Below are positions 11,435-20,674 of a stretch of DNA of 64,000 nt, piece after piece (position 1 is the stretch's first letter; the number at the start of each line of letters is the position of its first letter). A program made the translations under genes and the position numbers. Where the stretch lies: NCBI RefSeq assembly GCF_030848805.1, contig NC_092364.1, forward strand, positions 11,061,650 through 11,125,649, read 5' to 3'. Source of the DNA: Temnothorax longispinosus (taxonomy: Eukaryota > Arthropoda > Insecta > Hymenoptera > Formicidae). Under the pieces are notes generated by a model. It saw only the letters and a program-made list of their open reading frames with translations. It had not been told where the DNA came from and made no database searches.

Positions 11435-11485
<51 letters not shown>
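11418..11485 (+). rRNA. 28S rRNA fragment, upstream part (pseudogene)
   Basis: Known insect 28S sequence just upstream of the R2 target is present: an ATGTGATTTCTGC block, CAGTGCTCTGAATGTCAACG, GAAGAAATTCAAGCAAGCGC and GGGTAAACGG. It stops at 11485, and the continuation resumes at 12289. One clear difference from the usual sequence is CTCAGTG in place of CCCAGTG. Confidence 0.9.
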
Positions 11486-12288
11486 TGCACCCTGTGCCCT
11501 TTACCCATAAAAATGCTGGGCTGCTGCCCAATCCCAGGTCCTGTCAGCTGGGTAACGGATGCAGCCGGTAGTACTGAACAGGGTAGCGTTTCGCGAGATG
11601 AGCGCGGCGTACTCGTGCGTGGGAGGTGCCCAATACGAGCGGGGTATACGGCGCACCACGTGCCGTATATTCTTAAGGCGCGTCGACTGCTGCCGAATCC
11701 CGAATCCCCGGGCAACCGATGAGCGACGAGTTAATAGTACGGGGCATGGCACCAGCGACGGCGACTCGTCAAACGTGAGCTAAGATCGCTCGACACGAGT
11801 ACTACGGGGGTAGGGAGCCTCGCCGGGAGGCTACCGGTGCCCCCTACCAGATGGTGTCGGACTCGTAGGGGCGGGGTGGTTCGCATAGCCGAGTGAGCGG
11901 CATAGAGGGCCTAGTGTGGGTCAGCGCTATGAAGCTCATGTTGTGCATTATTTGTTAGTGGGGTGCTTTGGCACCCCGGTCCTGTCAGTTGAGCTGATCT
12001 AATCCGAGTAGGTCATGCTCGCTGCAGGATTTAACCCTGCTACCTGGGGAACAGCTCAGGTACAATGTGAGTCATATGTGCGTTACGGGAAACCGTGTCT
12101 GCCAGTGGCCAGAGGTGTCGCTTATACCGGGAGTATGTAATCCGAAGGGTATGTATCTCTGTAATGGGCAAATCCACGGTGGCGGGTTCCGTTACTGCTG
12201 TGCAGGGAAGTACTGATAACGTTCAGTCGCACTCCGACCACGGGGTGGACTCTGGGGGGGCTAACCGCCCCCCCCAGATCCCCCGGTG
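11486..12288. mobile_element. 803 bp GC-rich insertion in 28S rRNA, about 22 bp before the R2 site
   Basis: It lies between GGGTAAACGG and CGG(T/C)GTAACTATGAC, which adjoin in normal 28S rRNA. Removing it restores continuous 28S sequence with no bases lost. The insert is GC-rich, has strong hairpins (a GGGTAGGGAGCC/GGCTACCGG region, and GGGGGGG next to CCCCCCCC at 12254-12275), and contains GGTCCTGTCAG twice (11539 and 11981). No protein was recognised. It may be the remnant of an rDNA-targeting retroelement, but R1 and R2 insert at other positions (R2 after CTCTTAA, R1 farther downstream). Confidence 0.65.
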
Positions 12289-12314
12289 CGGTCGTAACTA
12301 TGACTCTCTTAACA

Positions 12315-12371
<57 letters not shown>

Positions 12372-12481
12372 TCACTGTCCCTATCTACTATCTAGCGAAA
12401 CCACTGCCAAGGGAACGGACTTGGAAAAATTAGCAGGGAAAAAAGACCCTGTTGAGCTTGATTCTAGTCTGGCACTGTAAA
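12289..12481 (+). rRNA. 28S rRNA fragment, downstream part with R2 and R1 target region (pseudogene)
   Basis: It carries GTAACTATGACTCTCTTAA, then AGCCAAATGCCTCGTCATCT, GACGCGCATGAATGGATTAA, CCCTATCTACTATCTAGCG and the GACCCTGTTGAGCTTGA block. This is the most conserved part of insect 28S. At the R2 cleavage point the normal TTAAGGTAGCC reads TTAACAGTAGCC. The R1 point (GAGATTC/CCACTG) reads GAGATTCTCACTG. Homology ends near 12481. Confidence 0.92.
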
Positions 12482-13149
12482 GTGACCATATTTTGGGAAT
12501 TTTTTCTCGGGAAATAATTGCTTTATTCAAAAACTTTTTTTTCTGTTAAAAAGAGCATGTATTCTAGTACGTTTGTGAATTTTTTAATTAAAATTTATTA
12601 ACAATAAATATTGTTTATTGGCGTCAGCGTAAGCCCCGTTTTTTTGCGGTGTTCACCATTTTGGGTTGTCACGTCATCTGGAACAAAAATATGCATTAAA
12701 TTCCTAATTAGTGATATACAAGATAGTTAGCTACAAGCCAAAAAAAATAAAAAAAAAAAATTCGAAAAATGGCGGCTGTTTAAAATTTGAAGTCAATTTT
12801 TGACCTATTTTTTTAAGTTACCAATGCATTTTTTAAACATTTGTAACAAAAAATTTATAAAAGTTTGATCGTAGCTAATTAGACAAAGCATCCAAGAATA
12901 TCGTGTCCAAATTTCAAAAAGATTTATCGATCCGTTCTCGAGATATCGTGAACACCGTTTTATAAAACCATGTTTCGAGAAAAACGCGTTTAAAGTTTGA
13001 GAAGAGATTTGGATATCATTAATTGTTTATAATGCTTTAACTTGAAAACGACTCGTTCTACGAAAAAAATGCAAAAGACAAAAAAGTTTTATTTTGACTC
13101 GAAAATATTATTGCTCATTGCTTTTCTCTATATAACTTAACCTATTGTG
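12482..13149. other. AT-rich intergenic sequence, no gene seen
   Basis: No ORF or clear repeat boundary is visible. It contains AAAACGCG(T/A)TTAAAGTTTG-like wording similar to TTAA element 3 (AAAACACGGTTAAAGTTTAG at about 40630), which suggests another decayed copy. Confidence 0.4.
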
Positions 13150-14400
13150 GTCTTTCTAAAAAACGGGAGTTAAATTAGCGATTGGCAACCGGGACAACGC
13201 ATCGCAGTTTCCGTTATCTTCCGATCTTACATACTCAATATTATACGTAAATCCCGATAAATATAAAAATACGCCCATCTTTAAAACCTACTGGCAATTG
13301 TTAATAGAATCTCCTTACGCGGACCAAAAATGTGCACGAGTGGACGGTGATCGGTTCTGAGCGTAATTTCCCGGCCGTACACACAATTGTAAAACTTTTT
13401 AAATCCAAAAATAATGGCTTTCGCCTCCTTATCGATTATCGCTCAATTCAACTCGCGTTCTGGAATTATCTTCGACGCGTACGCGATCGGTCATTCGCTA
13501 CCATCTTTACACCTGTGCAAGAGTATCGCCGAAAGCCCGTATCCTGATGCGTCGCAAGCTAATACAAGTTCCTCGCTAGGGTCATAACGTGCCAGAATCT
13601 TCTCGGACGTCAAAACCTCTTTCACCTACCCGAACGCTTTTTTGCATTTCTCACTCCACGTAAAGCGCTCGGTTTTGGTACACTTATACAGTGATTTTAG
13701 TAGCTCCGCTCGATGGAGTAAAAATCTAGCATAATATGTGATTAGTCCCAGGAAGAACGTTAACTCTTTCGGGTTTTTGGGTCGTGGTGCTTCTACCATC
13801 GCTTTAATTTTACTTGTTGCCTTACGGAGACCTCTTTTGTCGATCACGAAACCCAAAAATTCAAGTTCCTTCCTGAGAAAGTCGCACTTTTTCTTATTGA
13901 CCTTGAGGCCATTCTCTTGTAATGTACGCAGTACTATTTTAAGTGTTTTGCAATGTTCTCGGTCATTTTTCCCCGTAACGTAAATGTTATCTAAGGAAGC
14001 TATTGCATTAGAGATGCCTATCAGGCAGTCCTCCGTCTTACGTTGGAAATCCCCTGGGCTTGACGTCATTTTCTTGTACCGAAAATAACCCGGTTATGAG
14101 TAACAATAGTAAAATAATCTCGCGATTTTTCTTCGACAGGGATTTGCATGTAAGCATGAGAGAGATCTAAGAGAACGTCTCCCCTCCTGCAGTGCTCCAA
14201 AAATTTCATCGATTAGCGGTAGAGGGTGTTTGTCTATTACCAGCCACGGATTCAACGTCAATTTGAAATTTCCGCATGTACGTACATCTTTTTTCGATTT
14301 AATCACCGGGACTAACGGCGTAGCCCACTCACTCGCGCCTACAGCTTCAATATGCCCCAGCGATTCCAGTTTATTTAACTCTTTCTTTTTAACGGCGAAA
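13150..14400 (-). pseudogene. Gypsy reverse transcriptase and RNase H, broken
   Basis: Minus-strand blocks are: RT start (14094-14306, with a GNFKLTLNPWL block and HPLPLIDEIF), RT palm and thumb (13626-14069, with a KKCDFL block, LEFLGFVID and FFLGLITYYARFL), and a degraded RNase H region to about 13160 ending in a DALSRLPI block. The catalytic YxDD position reads LDN, so the second catalytic aspartate is lost. Stops and frameshifts occur throughout. No integrase follows. Confidence 0.8.
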
Positions 14401-14861
14401 AGTACATGTCGAGCCTTTAGCGCGACTTGACGGGCCCCTCTCTATAATTTTAGTGACAATGTTTCCTTATTATATTGACCGACCCCCTCCTTTTTTTTTA
14501 ACGTGGAAAAATCTTCGACTACCGGCCATTCCTGACCGGTAGCCCCCCTGGTGTTGGGGGGGAAGGCCCCTCTTGAGAGAGGAATGAGGGGAGTGCCGGA
14601 TTTTTACCGGCTAAAACTCTACGGGTTCCTTCTCTGCGTCATTTAGGGGGCGCCTGTATTATTGCATCCAGGACATCCGACCCCCTCCTCCTGTCGAACA
14701 GTGCCGGGAGCATTCTTATTAAGTCTTCCGCGATAGTAGACCTGTTTAACATATTAATTTCTACGACTCTGTAAATACTATTTTTGAACGGCCACATTTT
14801 AAGCGCCTTTAGCCAATCTCGACCGATTAAGGTTGGCCCGTTCGACGGCATCACATACAAA

Positions 14862-15420
14862 TCAAGACGCACCGCAACGCCTTTCCGCTAAAACTATGAC
14901 TTTTTTAACACGCCTACCAGGAATTACACCACCGCCGTAGCACTTTAGTTCTAGGCTCGTACGCTCTAAAAACGTTCTCTTAAAATACTTCTGTCTATTC
15001 GCTTCACTAATCACTGCCACTCCCGCTCCCGTAGCCATTTCCATGGTGATGTGGACTCCCTCGATTTGGACGTCCACTAGGACTGAGTCTACTCGGCGGT
15101 CCTGTGGAGGGTTTCCTTCCGTCCGGTTGACACATGTGACCAAGTTGAAAAAATCACCTCCCCTAGCCTCGTCCAGGCGGTTCTCATCTCCGTCGTGAAT
15201 GTACCTCAGCTGCTGCCTCGATGCTTGCTGACTGGTATTGACCTCTCGAGTTCGTTCTGCTGTTCTCTTGCCCTCACCTCTCGTTCCAGTCGCGAGATGA
15301 TTCGCAGATGACCTTGCTTGTTGCACAAATCACAAATTTTGTCTTGGTGTCTACAGTTCCTGTACCAGTGGTTTTTTCCCCCACAGCAGTAGCACGTCTT
15401 CGGAACATCACCTTATTGCT
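14862..15420 (-). pseudogene. Gypsy nucleocapsid zinc knuckles and aspartic protease, inactive
   Basis: Minus-strand sequence at about 15330-15410 has CxxCxxxxHxxxxC (CYCCGGKNHWYRNC) and then CDLCNKQGH, two nucleic-acid-binding knuckles. The downstream retropepsin-like region (about 15020-15080) has the strand before the flap followed by ATGAGV, where active enzymes have DTGA or DSGA. The catalytic aspartate is therefore replaced by alanine. A YDLYVMPSN-like segment follows around 14850. Confidence 0.7.
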
Positions 15421-15543
15421 CTTCCTGCCGTCTTCGAGCAGCACTTAATTTATCTTTAGTCTGTCGCTTATGGTCGGGCTTTTTCCATGGCTTTTTTCCT
15501 TTGGTCAGAAAATTTATCTCCTGTTTTGCCTGTTTTTCATGAC

Positions 15544-16397
15544 TCAAACTTGCCGTAGTAACCGCGTTTTTCTCGCTAGCTTACGACCGGCAGCTATCTT
15601 ATACGCGGTGTCATATGTTAGTGCGTCTGTACGGAATAATTCCACTCTCATGTCATGGTCCTTCAGCCCACACACCAACTGGTCGCGTAAAGCCGTGTCT
15701 TTATCTGCAAAGTTGCAGTGGAGTGCCATACTCTTCAATCTTACTGCAAATTCGGTGACCGACTCTGTTGACGTCTGCGCCGATTGGTGGAATTTGCAGC
15801 GTTCCATCACCTCGGATGGCTTTGGGCACAGGTGGTCTGTCACTAGTTTCGTAAATTCTGCATATGATTTTGTAACTGGTTTTACCGGCGCACAGAGACC
15901 CCTCACTAGCGTATATGTCTCTGCGCTTATTTTCGTCGACAAGACCGCACGTTTCTTATCCTCTGTAGTCACATCGATAGCTATAAAGAACAATTCAAGC
16001 CGTTCTAAGAATACTTCCCAGTCGTCTCGTCCTAGCTGGAATTCAAGCTTTGTTGATGTTTTATTCTCTGCCATGTTGTAGAGATCGTCAAATAACACTC
16101 GGGTTTGTTCTCTCTCAGCTATAGCTTCTCTAACGCTTCCTTTGTCTCTCCACCCTCGCTTGTCTGTGCCTCACTGTCTAACTCACTCTCACTTTGCTCC
16201 AAAGAGGGCCCTACACCAGTGTGGCTAACTACTTTCTTAAGTCGTCGATCGGCATGTTCTCGGTGCACGATGTACCTCGATTCCGAAAATCCACCCTGTT
16301 TTCTGTTTCGCGCTCTCTTCTTTTGAACCAGACATCCGATTATGCTTTCACGTTTGCAGTTTCCGACTTTATGCGCTGATCGTACTTTTTTATGCAC
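15544..16397 (-). pseudogene. Gypsy Gag
   Basis: Two open pieces are present. 16119-16397 is basic then acidic. 15544-16098 is a typical retrotransposon Gag core: KLEFQLGRDDWEVFLERLELFF, then a YTLVRGLCAP block, PKPSEVMERCKFHQ, and VTEFAVRLKSMALHCNF. Gag packages element RNA into virus-like particles. A stop and frame change near 16100 divide it, and it runs toward the zinc knuckles after another frame break at about 15540. The family fit (gypsy-type capsid) is good; function is lost with the rest of the element. Confidence 0.8.
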
Positions 16398-16444
16398 TTG
16401 TCTGTTACATTCGCACTCGTGTCCGTTATTTTCGCCGCCAAAAT

Positions 16445-16588
16445 TGTAGTAGACGCAATTTATTGATACGCGATTGTTGTACTTGTACTGACTAAAGAGG
16501 ACTGAGTGCTAGCTCACGCCGAGGGACACACGGGCAACACGTAATACACACGCGGTCCACATTATTGTCGCGCTAATGTACATACATC
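16445..16588 (-). repeat. 5' LTR of degraded gypsy element
   Basis: Starts TGTAGTAGACGC and matches 11236-11400. It abuts the leftover end of TTAA element 3 at about 16590. Confidence 0.6.
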
Positions 16589-17138
16589 ACAGTATATTTA
16601 TTTGTTTGTCTACAAACGACATTTGAATTTTACCCAATTTTTGGCCGTTTAAACCTTTCCATTTCCCTTAATTAGTAGAAAACAAATGATACAATAATGT
16701 TACGTCCAACCCCAGGATTAGGATAAGAAAAACTGAAAAGCAAGGGAAAGGCTAACCAGAGGGGTCGGGGTAAGGAAGGACGCAACTAGATACTTGCAAA
16801 TGTCGCTCGCAGGTACACGCTCTGAGGTACGTGGCGCGAGTCAAACGCACTTTTATGAGTCAGGAAGGGTCAACGTCCGTAGGGACGCTAGGACGCCTTC
16901 CGTGAGCGGTGCGATCGTCGGTCCTCTTTTGAGTCAGGGAATTTAATCCCTTTAACTCGGGATCGGACCTCGTGCGACTTCGAGAGGGAGATGGTAGTGA
17001 GTGTGGTCTTAAGTTATAAATGAATGCAGATTGAAATTAATACTTAACATAAGATAAACATTTATTACAATAATATAAGCTAGGTGAACAATAAATGAGA
17101 ATTAGGGCAAAATAAAATTGAAGGGCGTATCCCGTTTG

Positions 17139-17541
17139 GACACGTAACGATTCGACACCGCTTGATTAGACACGCACTTTTGGACACGTAACTATTGAAC
17201 ACCGCACGATTTGACACCGCATGATTCAACACTGCACGATTGAACACCGCACGATTGGACACCGCATGATTCGACACCGCACAATTCGACGCGAACATTG
17301 CACGATTCGACACCGCACGATTCGGCACGGCACGATTCGACACGAACATTGCACGATTCGACACCGCACTTTTCGACACGCACGATTTAACACCGCACGA
17401 TTCGACACCGCACTTTTTGACACGCACGATTCGACACAGCACGATTCGACACCGCACGATTCGACACCGCACGATTCGACACGCACAATTCGGCACCGCA
17501 CGATTCGACACGCTCGATTCGAAACCGCACGATTAGAAGCG
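17139..17541. repeat. Minisatellite, 15-16 bp unit GATTCGACACCGCAC
   Basis: About 25 imperfect copies of (C)ACGATTCGACACCGC, some ending CACGAACATTGC or CACGCAC. Open frames in this tract are periodic artefacts. Confidence 0.9.
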
Positions 17542-18369
17542 AGAGCTGATATAAAAAATTATAAGAGCGTAACAGAACTCGCAAAGAAAGATAATAAATG
17601 AAAAACTATTACATTTGTTTTAATTGTGTCTATTTTTAATTTTATATATCATCATATACATAGTGTCATCATATACATAGTGTCTCAAAGCACTACCCAA
17701 CGCTTGTCGAAAGGTAGAAGGAGTCGAGATTAACATAAAAATCGCCTACCATTTTGCGGCATTCGCAATAATCATCGAGTTTTTAAATGTTAAAATCGGT
17801 TACACGACAGTTTCCCGAAAAAGTAGAGGGATAACGTTGGTACTAAGGAAAATTCCTAGGCAACACAATTTAATTTTTGTAGATTAGTAGCACCGCGTAA
17901 GTAGTAATCTGTTAAGTTAGAGGAAGCCTTTTTCAAAATATACGCGCACGAATAAAAAATAATCAAACCTTTTTGACACATGCGTGATAATGAAAGGACA
18001 GTATTCGTTATTTGTTTTCAAACTTCTATGTAATCTTCGGTATTTCTATTTTCTATTATTGTTAATTTTGTACAAATTATCAAAACTAATAGGAAAAAAG
18101 AAAATACAATTATAAATATTTTATTTCCTTTTCTGTTTTTAATTTTCTTTTTCAGTAAATAATTGATATTGTTAGAATTGAAAGAATCGGTCTAACAACT
18201 TCTCCAATTACGTTGCATATATATATAAATTATTTTCCTATATGTCAAATTAGTTCACGCATACACTTTCCACGCGAAACGAGGTGCCACATGAGTTCAT
18301 GACACGCTTTATAAGCTCGTTTAAGTACATGCGTGGGCGGGGGGATTTTGGTCCCCTGCACCCCCCTCC

Positions 18370-18771
18370 CCATGCATGTACTTTATAATTTTGCTTTACA
18401 ACTTAGCATGTACTTTAAGTTGTAAAGCGAGTTCCACGCTGCCTACCGGCGGGGTGGGTGCGGGGGAGGGGGGGCCGAAGGCCTCCCTCGCACCCCCACG
18501 GTGTGTGTATGTGTGTGTGTGTATGCATAACATCTACAATTTAATATAGTCAGGATAGTCAGAATAAATTAATAGATTATTTTATTAGTTTATCCTGACT
18601 ATATTAAATTGTAGATGTTATATGCATACACACACACACACATGCGGGGGTGCAAAGGGGACCTTTGGCCCCCCTCCCGCATCCACCTCCGCCGGTTAGG
18701 CAGCGTGGAACTCGCTCTATAACTTAAAGTACATGCTAAATTGTAAAGCGAAATTATAAAGCACATGCATG
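18370..18771. repeat. Palindrome A in core of foldback
   Basis: Arms of about 180 bp meet near 18575. Each carries CATGTACTTTAAGTTGTAAA-like sequence, GGCAGCGTGGAACTCGC, a G/C-rich tract, (TG)n/(CA)n, and TACAATTTAATATAGTCAGG. Confidence 0.85.
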
Positions 18772-18800
18772 GAGAGGTGCACATGCATGCAAGGGGGCTT

Positions 18801-19045
18801 AAGGTGGAAGCACATAAAATTGCAGGAGCCATGAGCACGAATGCAGAAGCCATATGCGCATGCGTTATGGTGTCTGCATACTGCCTATGGCTTCTGAATT
18901 TTCAATCTACATATACTATGCTTATGTATTTTTATGTAGATTGAAAATTCAGAAGCCATAGGCAGTATGCAGACACCATAGCGCATGCGCATATGGCTTC
19001 TGCATTCGTGCTCATGGCTCCTGCAATTTTATGTGCTTCCACCTT
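18801..19045. repeat. Palindrome B in core of foldback
   Basis: Arms from AAGGTGGAAGCACATAAAAT inward to TTTTCAATCTACATA, centred near 18920. The complementarity is nearly perfect, and the spacer is about 20 bp. Confidence 0.9.
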
Positions 19046-19099
19046 TACATGCGTGAGTGCACGTGAGCAGGAGGGCTTTTCTCCTCTGCACTCCCCCCC

Positions 19100-19223
19100 C
19101 CAATGCATGTACTTTATAATTTCGCTTTACAACTTAGCATGTACTTTAAGTTGTAAAGCGAGTTCCACGCTGCCTACCGGCGGGGTGGGTGCGGGGGAGG
19201 GGAGGCCGAAGGCCCCCCTCGCA

Positions 19224-19261
<38 letters not shown>

Positions 19262-19437
19262 CACAACATCTACAATTTAATATAGTCAGGATAGTTAGGA
19301 TAAATTAATAGATTATTTTATTAGTTTATCCTGACTATATTAAATTGTAGATGTTATATGCATACACACACACATGCGGGGGTGCAAGGCCCCCCTCCCG
19401 CATCCACCTCCGCCGGTAGGCAGCGTGGAACTCGCGT
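19100..19437. repeat. Palindrome C, a second copy of A with shortened right arm
   Basis: The left arm is a direct copy of that of A (GCATGTACTTTATAATTTCG onward). The right arm ends at GGCAGCGTGGAACTCGCG (19435), where the outer foldback arm resumes. Confidence 0.85.
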
Positions 19438-19568
19438 GAGACACTATGTATATGATGATATATAAAATTAAAAATAAACACAATTAAAAAAAACGTAATA
19501 GTTTTTCATTTATTATCTTTCTTTGCGAGTTCTGTTACTCTCTAATTTTTTATATCAGCTCTCGCTTC

Positions 19569-19966
19569 TAATCGTGCGGTGTCGAATCGTGCGGTGTCGA
19601 ATCGAGCGTGTCGAATCATGCGGTGTCGAATTGTGCGTGTCGAATCGTGCGGTGTCGAATCGTGCGGTGACGAATCGTGCTGTGTCGAATCGTGCGTGTC
19701 GAAAAGTGCGGTGTCGAATCGTGCGGTGTCGAATCGTGCGTGTCGAAAAGTGCGGTGTCGAATTGTGCGGTGTCGAATCGTCCAATGTTCGTGTCGAATA
19801 GTGCGGTGCCGAATCGTGCGGTGTCGAATCGTGCAATGTTCGCGTCGAATTGTGCGGTGTCGAATCGTGCGGTGTCCAATCGTGCGGTGTCGAATCGTGC
19901 GGTGTTAAATAGTTACGTGTCCAATAGTGCGTGTCTAATCAAGCGGTGTCGAATCTTTACGTGTCC
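19569..19966. repeat. Minisatellite, inverted partner of 17139-17541
   Basis: Units of GTGCGGTGTCGAATC, the reverse complement of the left arm. The unit order differs from the left arm in places, indicating independent unit gain or loss. Confidence 0.9.
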
Positions 19967-20465
19967 AAAAGGAAATCACCCAAATTGAATACATTTATAA
20001 GTGTGAATGTCGGATATATGTGTAACGTGTGTGTGTTCTTCGCGGGTGTTACATTAGTGCGGGGGTGATTTTTGAAGGGGAAACCTATTTGGAAATGGAC
20101 ATCCTGCCCGCTATTATTACAATCGAGATTGGTATGGAATTACATAATGATTTAGCTAAATGTGGTGTATGTGTGTATTTGAAATTAAATTAAGTCGCAA
20201 TTAAAAATAAAAATAAAATATAAAGAGATGTTTGCGGGGTGAAAACAGAGAGACAAGAATTTATGCATAAAAAATAAGGATACCGCCATTGAAATAAGAT
20301 TAAGGTTATTTAAGGTCTTAAGACGTTTGATTTTACTGATTCCATAACCAGCTTGTTCCGTCAATTCTGTCGATTTAATTGACGTTTAATAGAACATTAT
20401 TGGAAATATAATTCATTTAATTTTAAAATAACTATTATGTTGGATTTTACTGAGGCATGAGAAAA

Positions 20466-20674
20466 GAGATTACTCCGAGTCCGCCGATAAATCAGCTAAT
20501 TCGGGAGTAATAGGGAAAGGAGATTACTCCAAGTCCGCCGATAAATCAGCTAATTCGGAAGTAATAGGGGAAGGAGATTACTCCGAGTCCGCCGATAAAT
20601 CAGCTAATTCGGAAGTAATAGGGAAAGGAGATTACTCCGAGTTCGTCAATAAATCAGCTAATTCAGGAGTAATG
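20466..20674. repeat. 54 bp tandem repeat, four copies
   Basis: GAGATTACTCCGAGTCCGCC starts at 20466, 20520, 20574 and 20628. The last copy is diverged and incomplete. It lies inside the probable solo LTR. Confidence 0.95.

Larger units (their letters stand above)
11236..16588 (-). mobile_element. Gypsy-type LTR retrotransposon, degraded, minus strand, with 28S rRNA inserted
   Basis: LTR-like ends beginning TGTAGTA occur at 11236-about 11400 and 16445-about 16588. They share ATTGATA(T/C)GCGATTGTT, GAGGACTGAG and ACGCCGAGGGACACACGGGC. Between them on the minus strand run gag (15544-16397), zinc knuckles (about 15300-15400), protease (14862-15326), RT (13626-14400) and RNase H (about 13150-13600). 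Integrase is absent: the 3' third is occupied by a 28S rRNA fragment with its own insertion (11418-12481) and by unassigned AT-rich sequence. A TTTTGGCGGCGAAAATAAC site next to the right LTR is a plausible tRNA primer site. The element interrupts TTAA element 3. Confidence 0.8.
7496..16667 (-). mobile_element. TTAA-bounded element 3, split by two large insertions
   Basis: Three segments (7496-7668, about 10858-11230 and about 16590-16667) align in order, reversed, to an uninterrupted 724 bp copy at 40095-40818. The ends are AGGGAATGGTAAGGTTT (left) and the complement of GGGAAATGGAAAGGTTT (right). TTAA is at 7492-7495 and 16668-16671. Removing the foldback gene element (about 7669-10857) and the gypsy element (about 11236-16588) restores the short repeat. 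It is non-coding. Confidence 0.8.
17139..19966. mobile_element. Large foldback with minisatellite arms
   Basis: The left arm (17139-17690) and right arm (19437-19966) are reverse complements. Outer parts start TTTGGACACGTAA and are built of 15-16 bp units; inner parts carry a matching AT-rich segment ending at CATATACATAGTGTC/GACACTATGTATATG. The core (17690-19437) holds about 670 bp of unsymmetric sequence and three successive smaller palindromes. No transposase is present, and no target duplication is evident. Confidence 0.75.

Noticed and set aside
11325..11783. Several short ORFs on both strands in GC-rich DNA
   Set aside because: They overlap 28S rRNA and its insert; stop-poor GC-rich sequence explains them.
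14230..16379. + strand ORFs of up to 203 codons
   Set aside because: They lie antisense to gypsy gag and pol and show no motifs.
17139..17541. Regular short repeats resembling a CRISPR array
   Set aside because: Units are contiguous with no unique spacers, lie in a eukaryotic transposon context and are mirrored at 19569-19966; it is a minisatellite.
17080..17601. ORFs of 60-140 codons with Val-Ser-Asn-Arg or His-Asp-Ser-Thr strings
   Set aside because: Periodic translation of the minisatellite, open in several frames on both strands.
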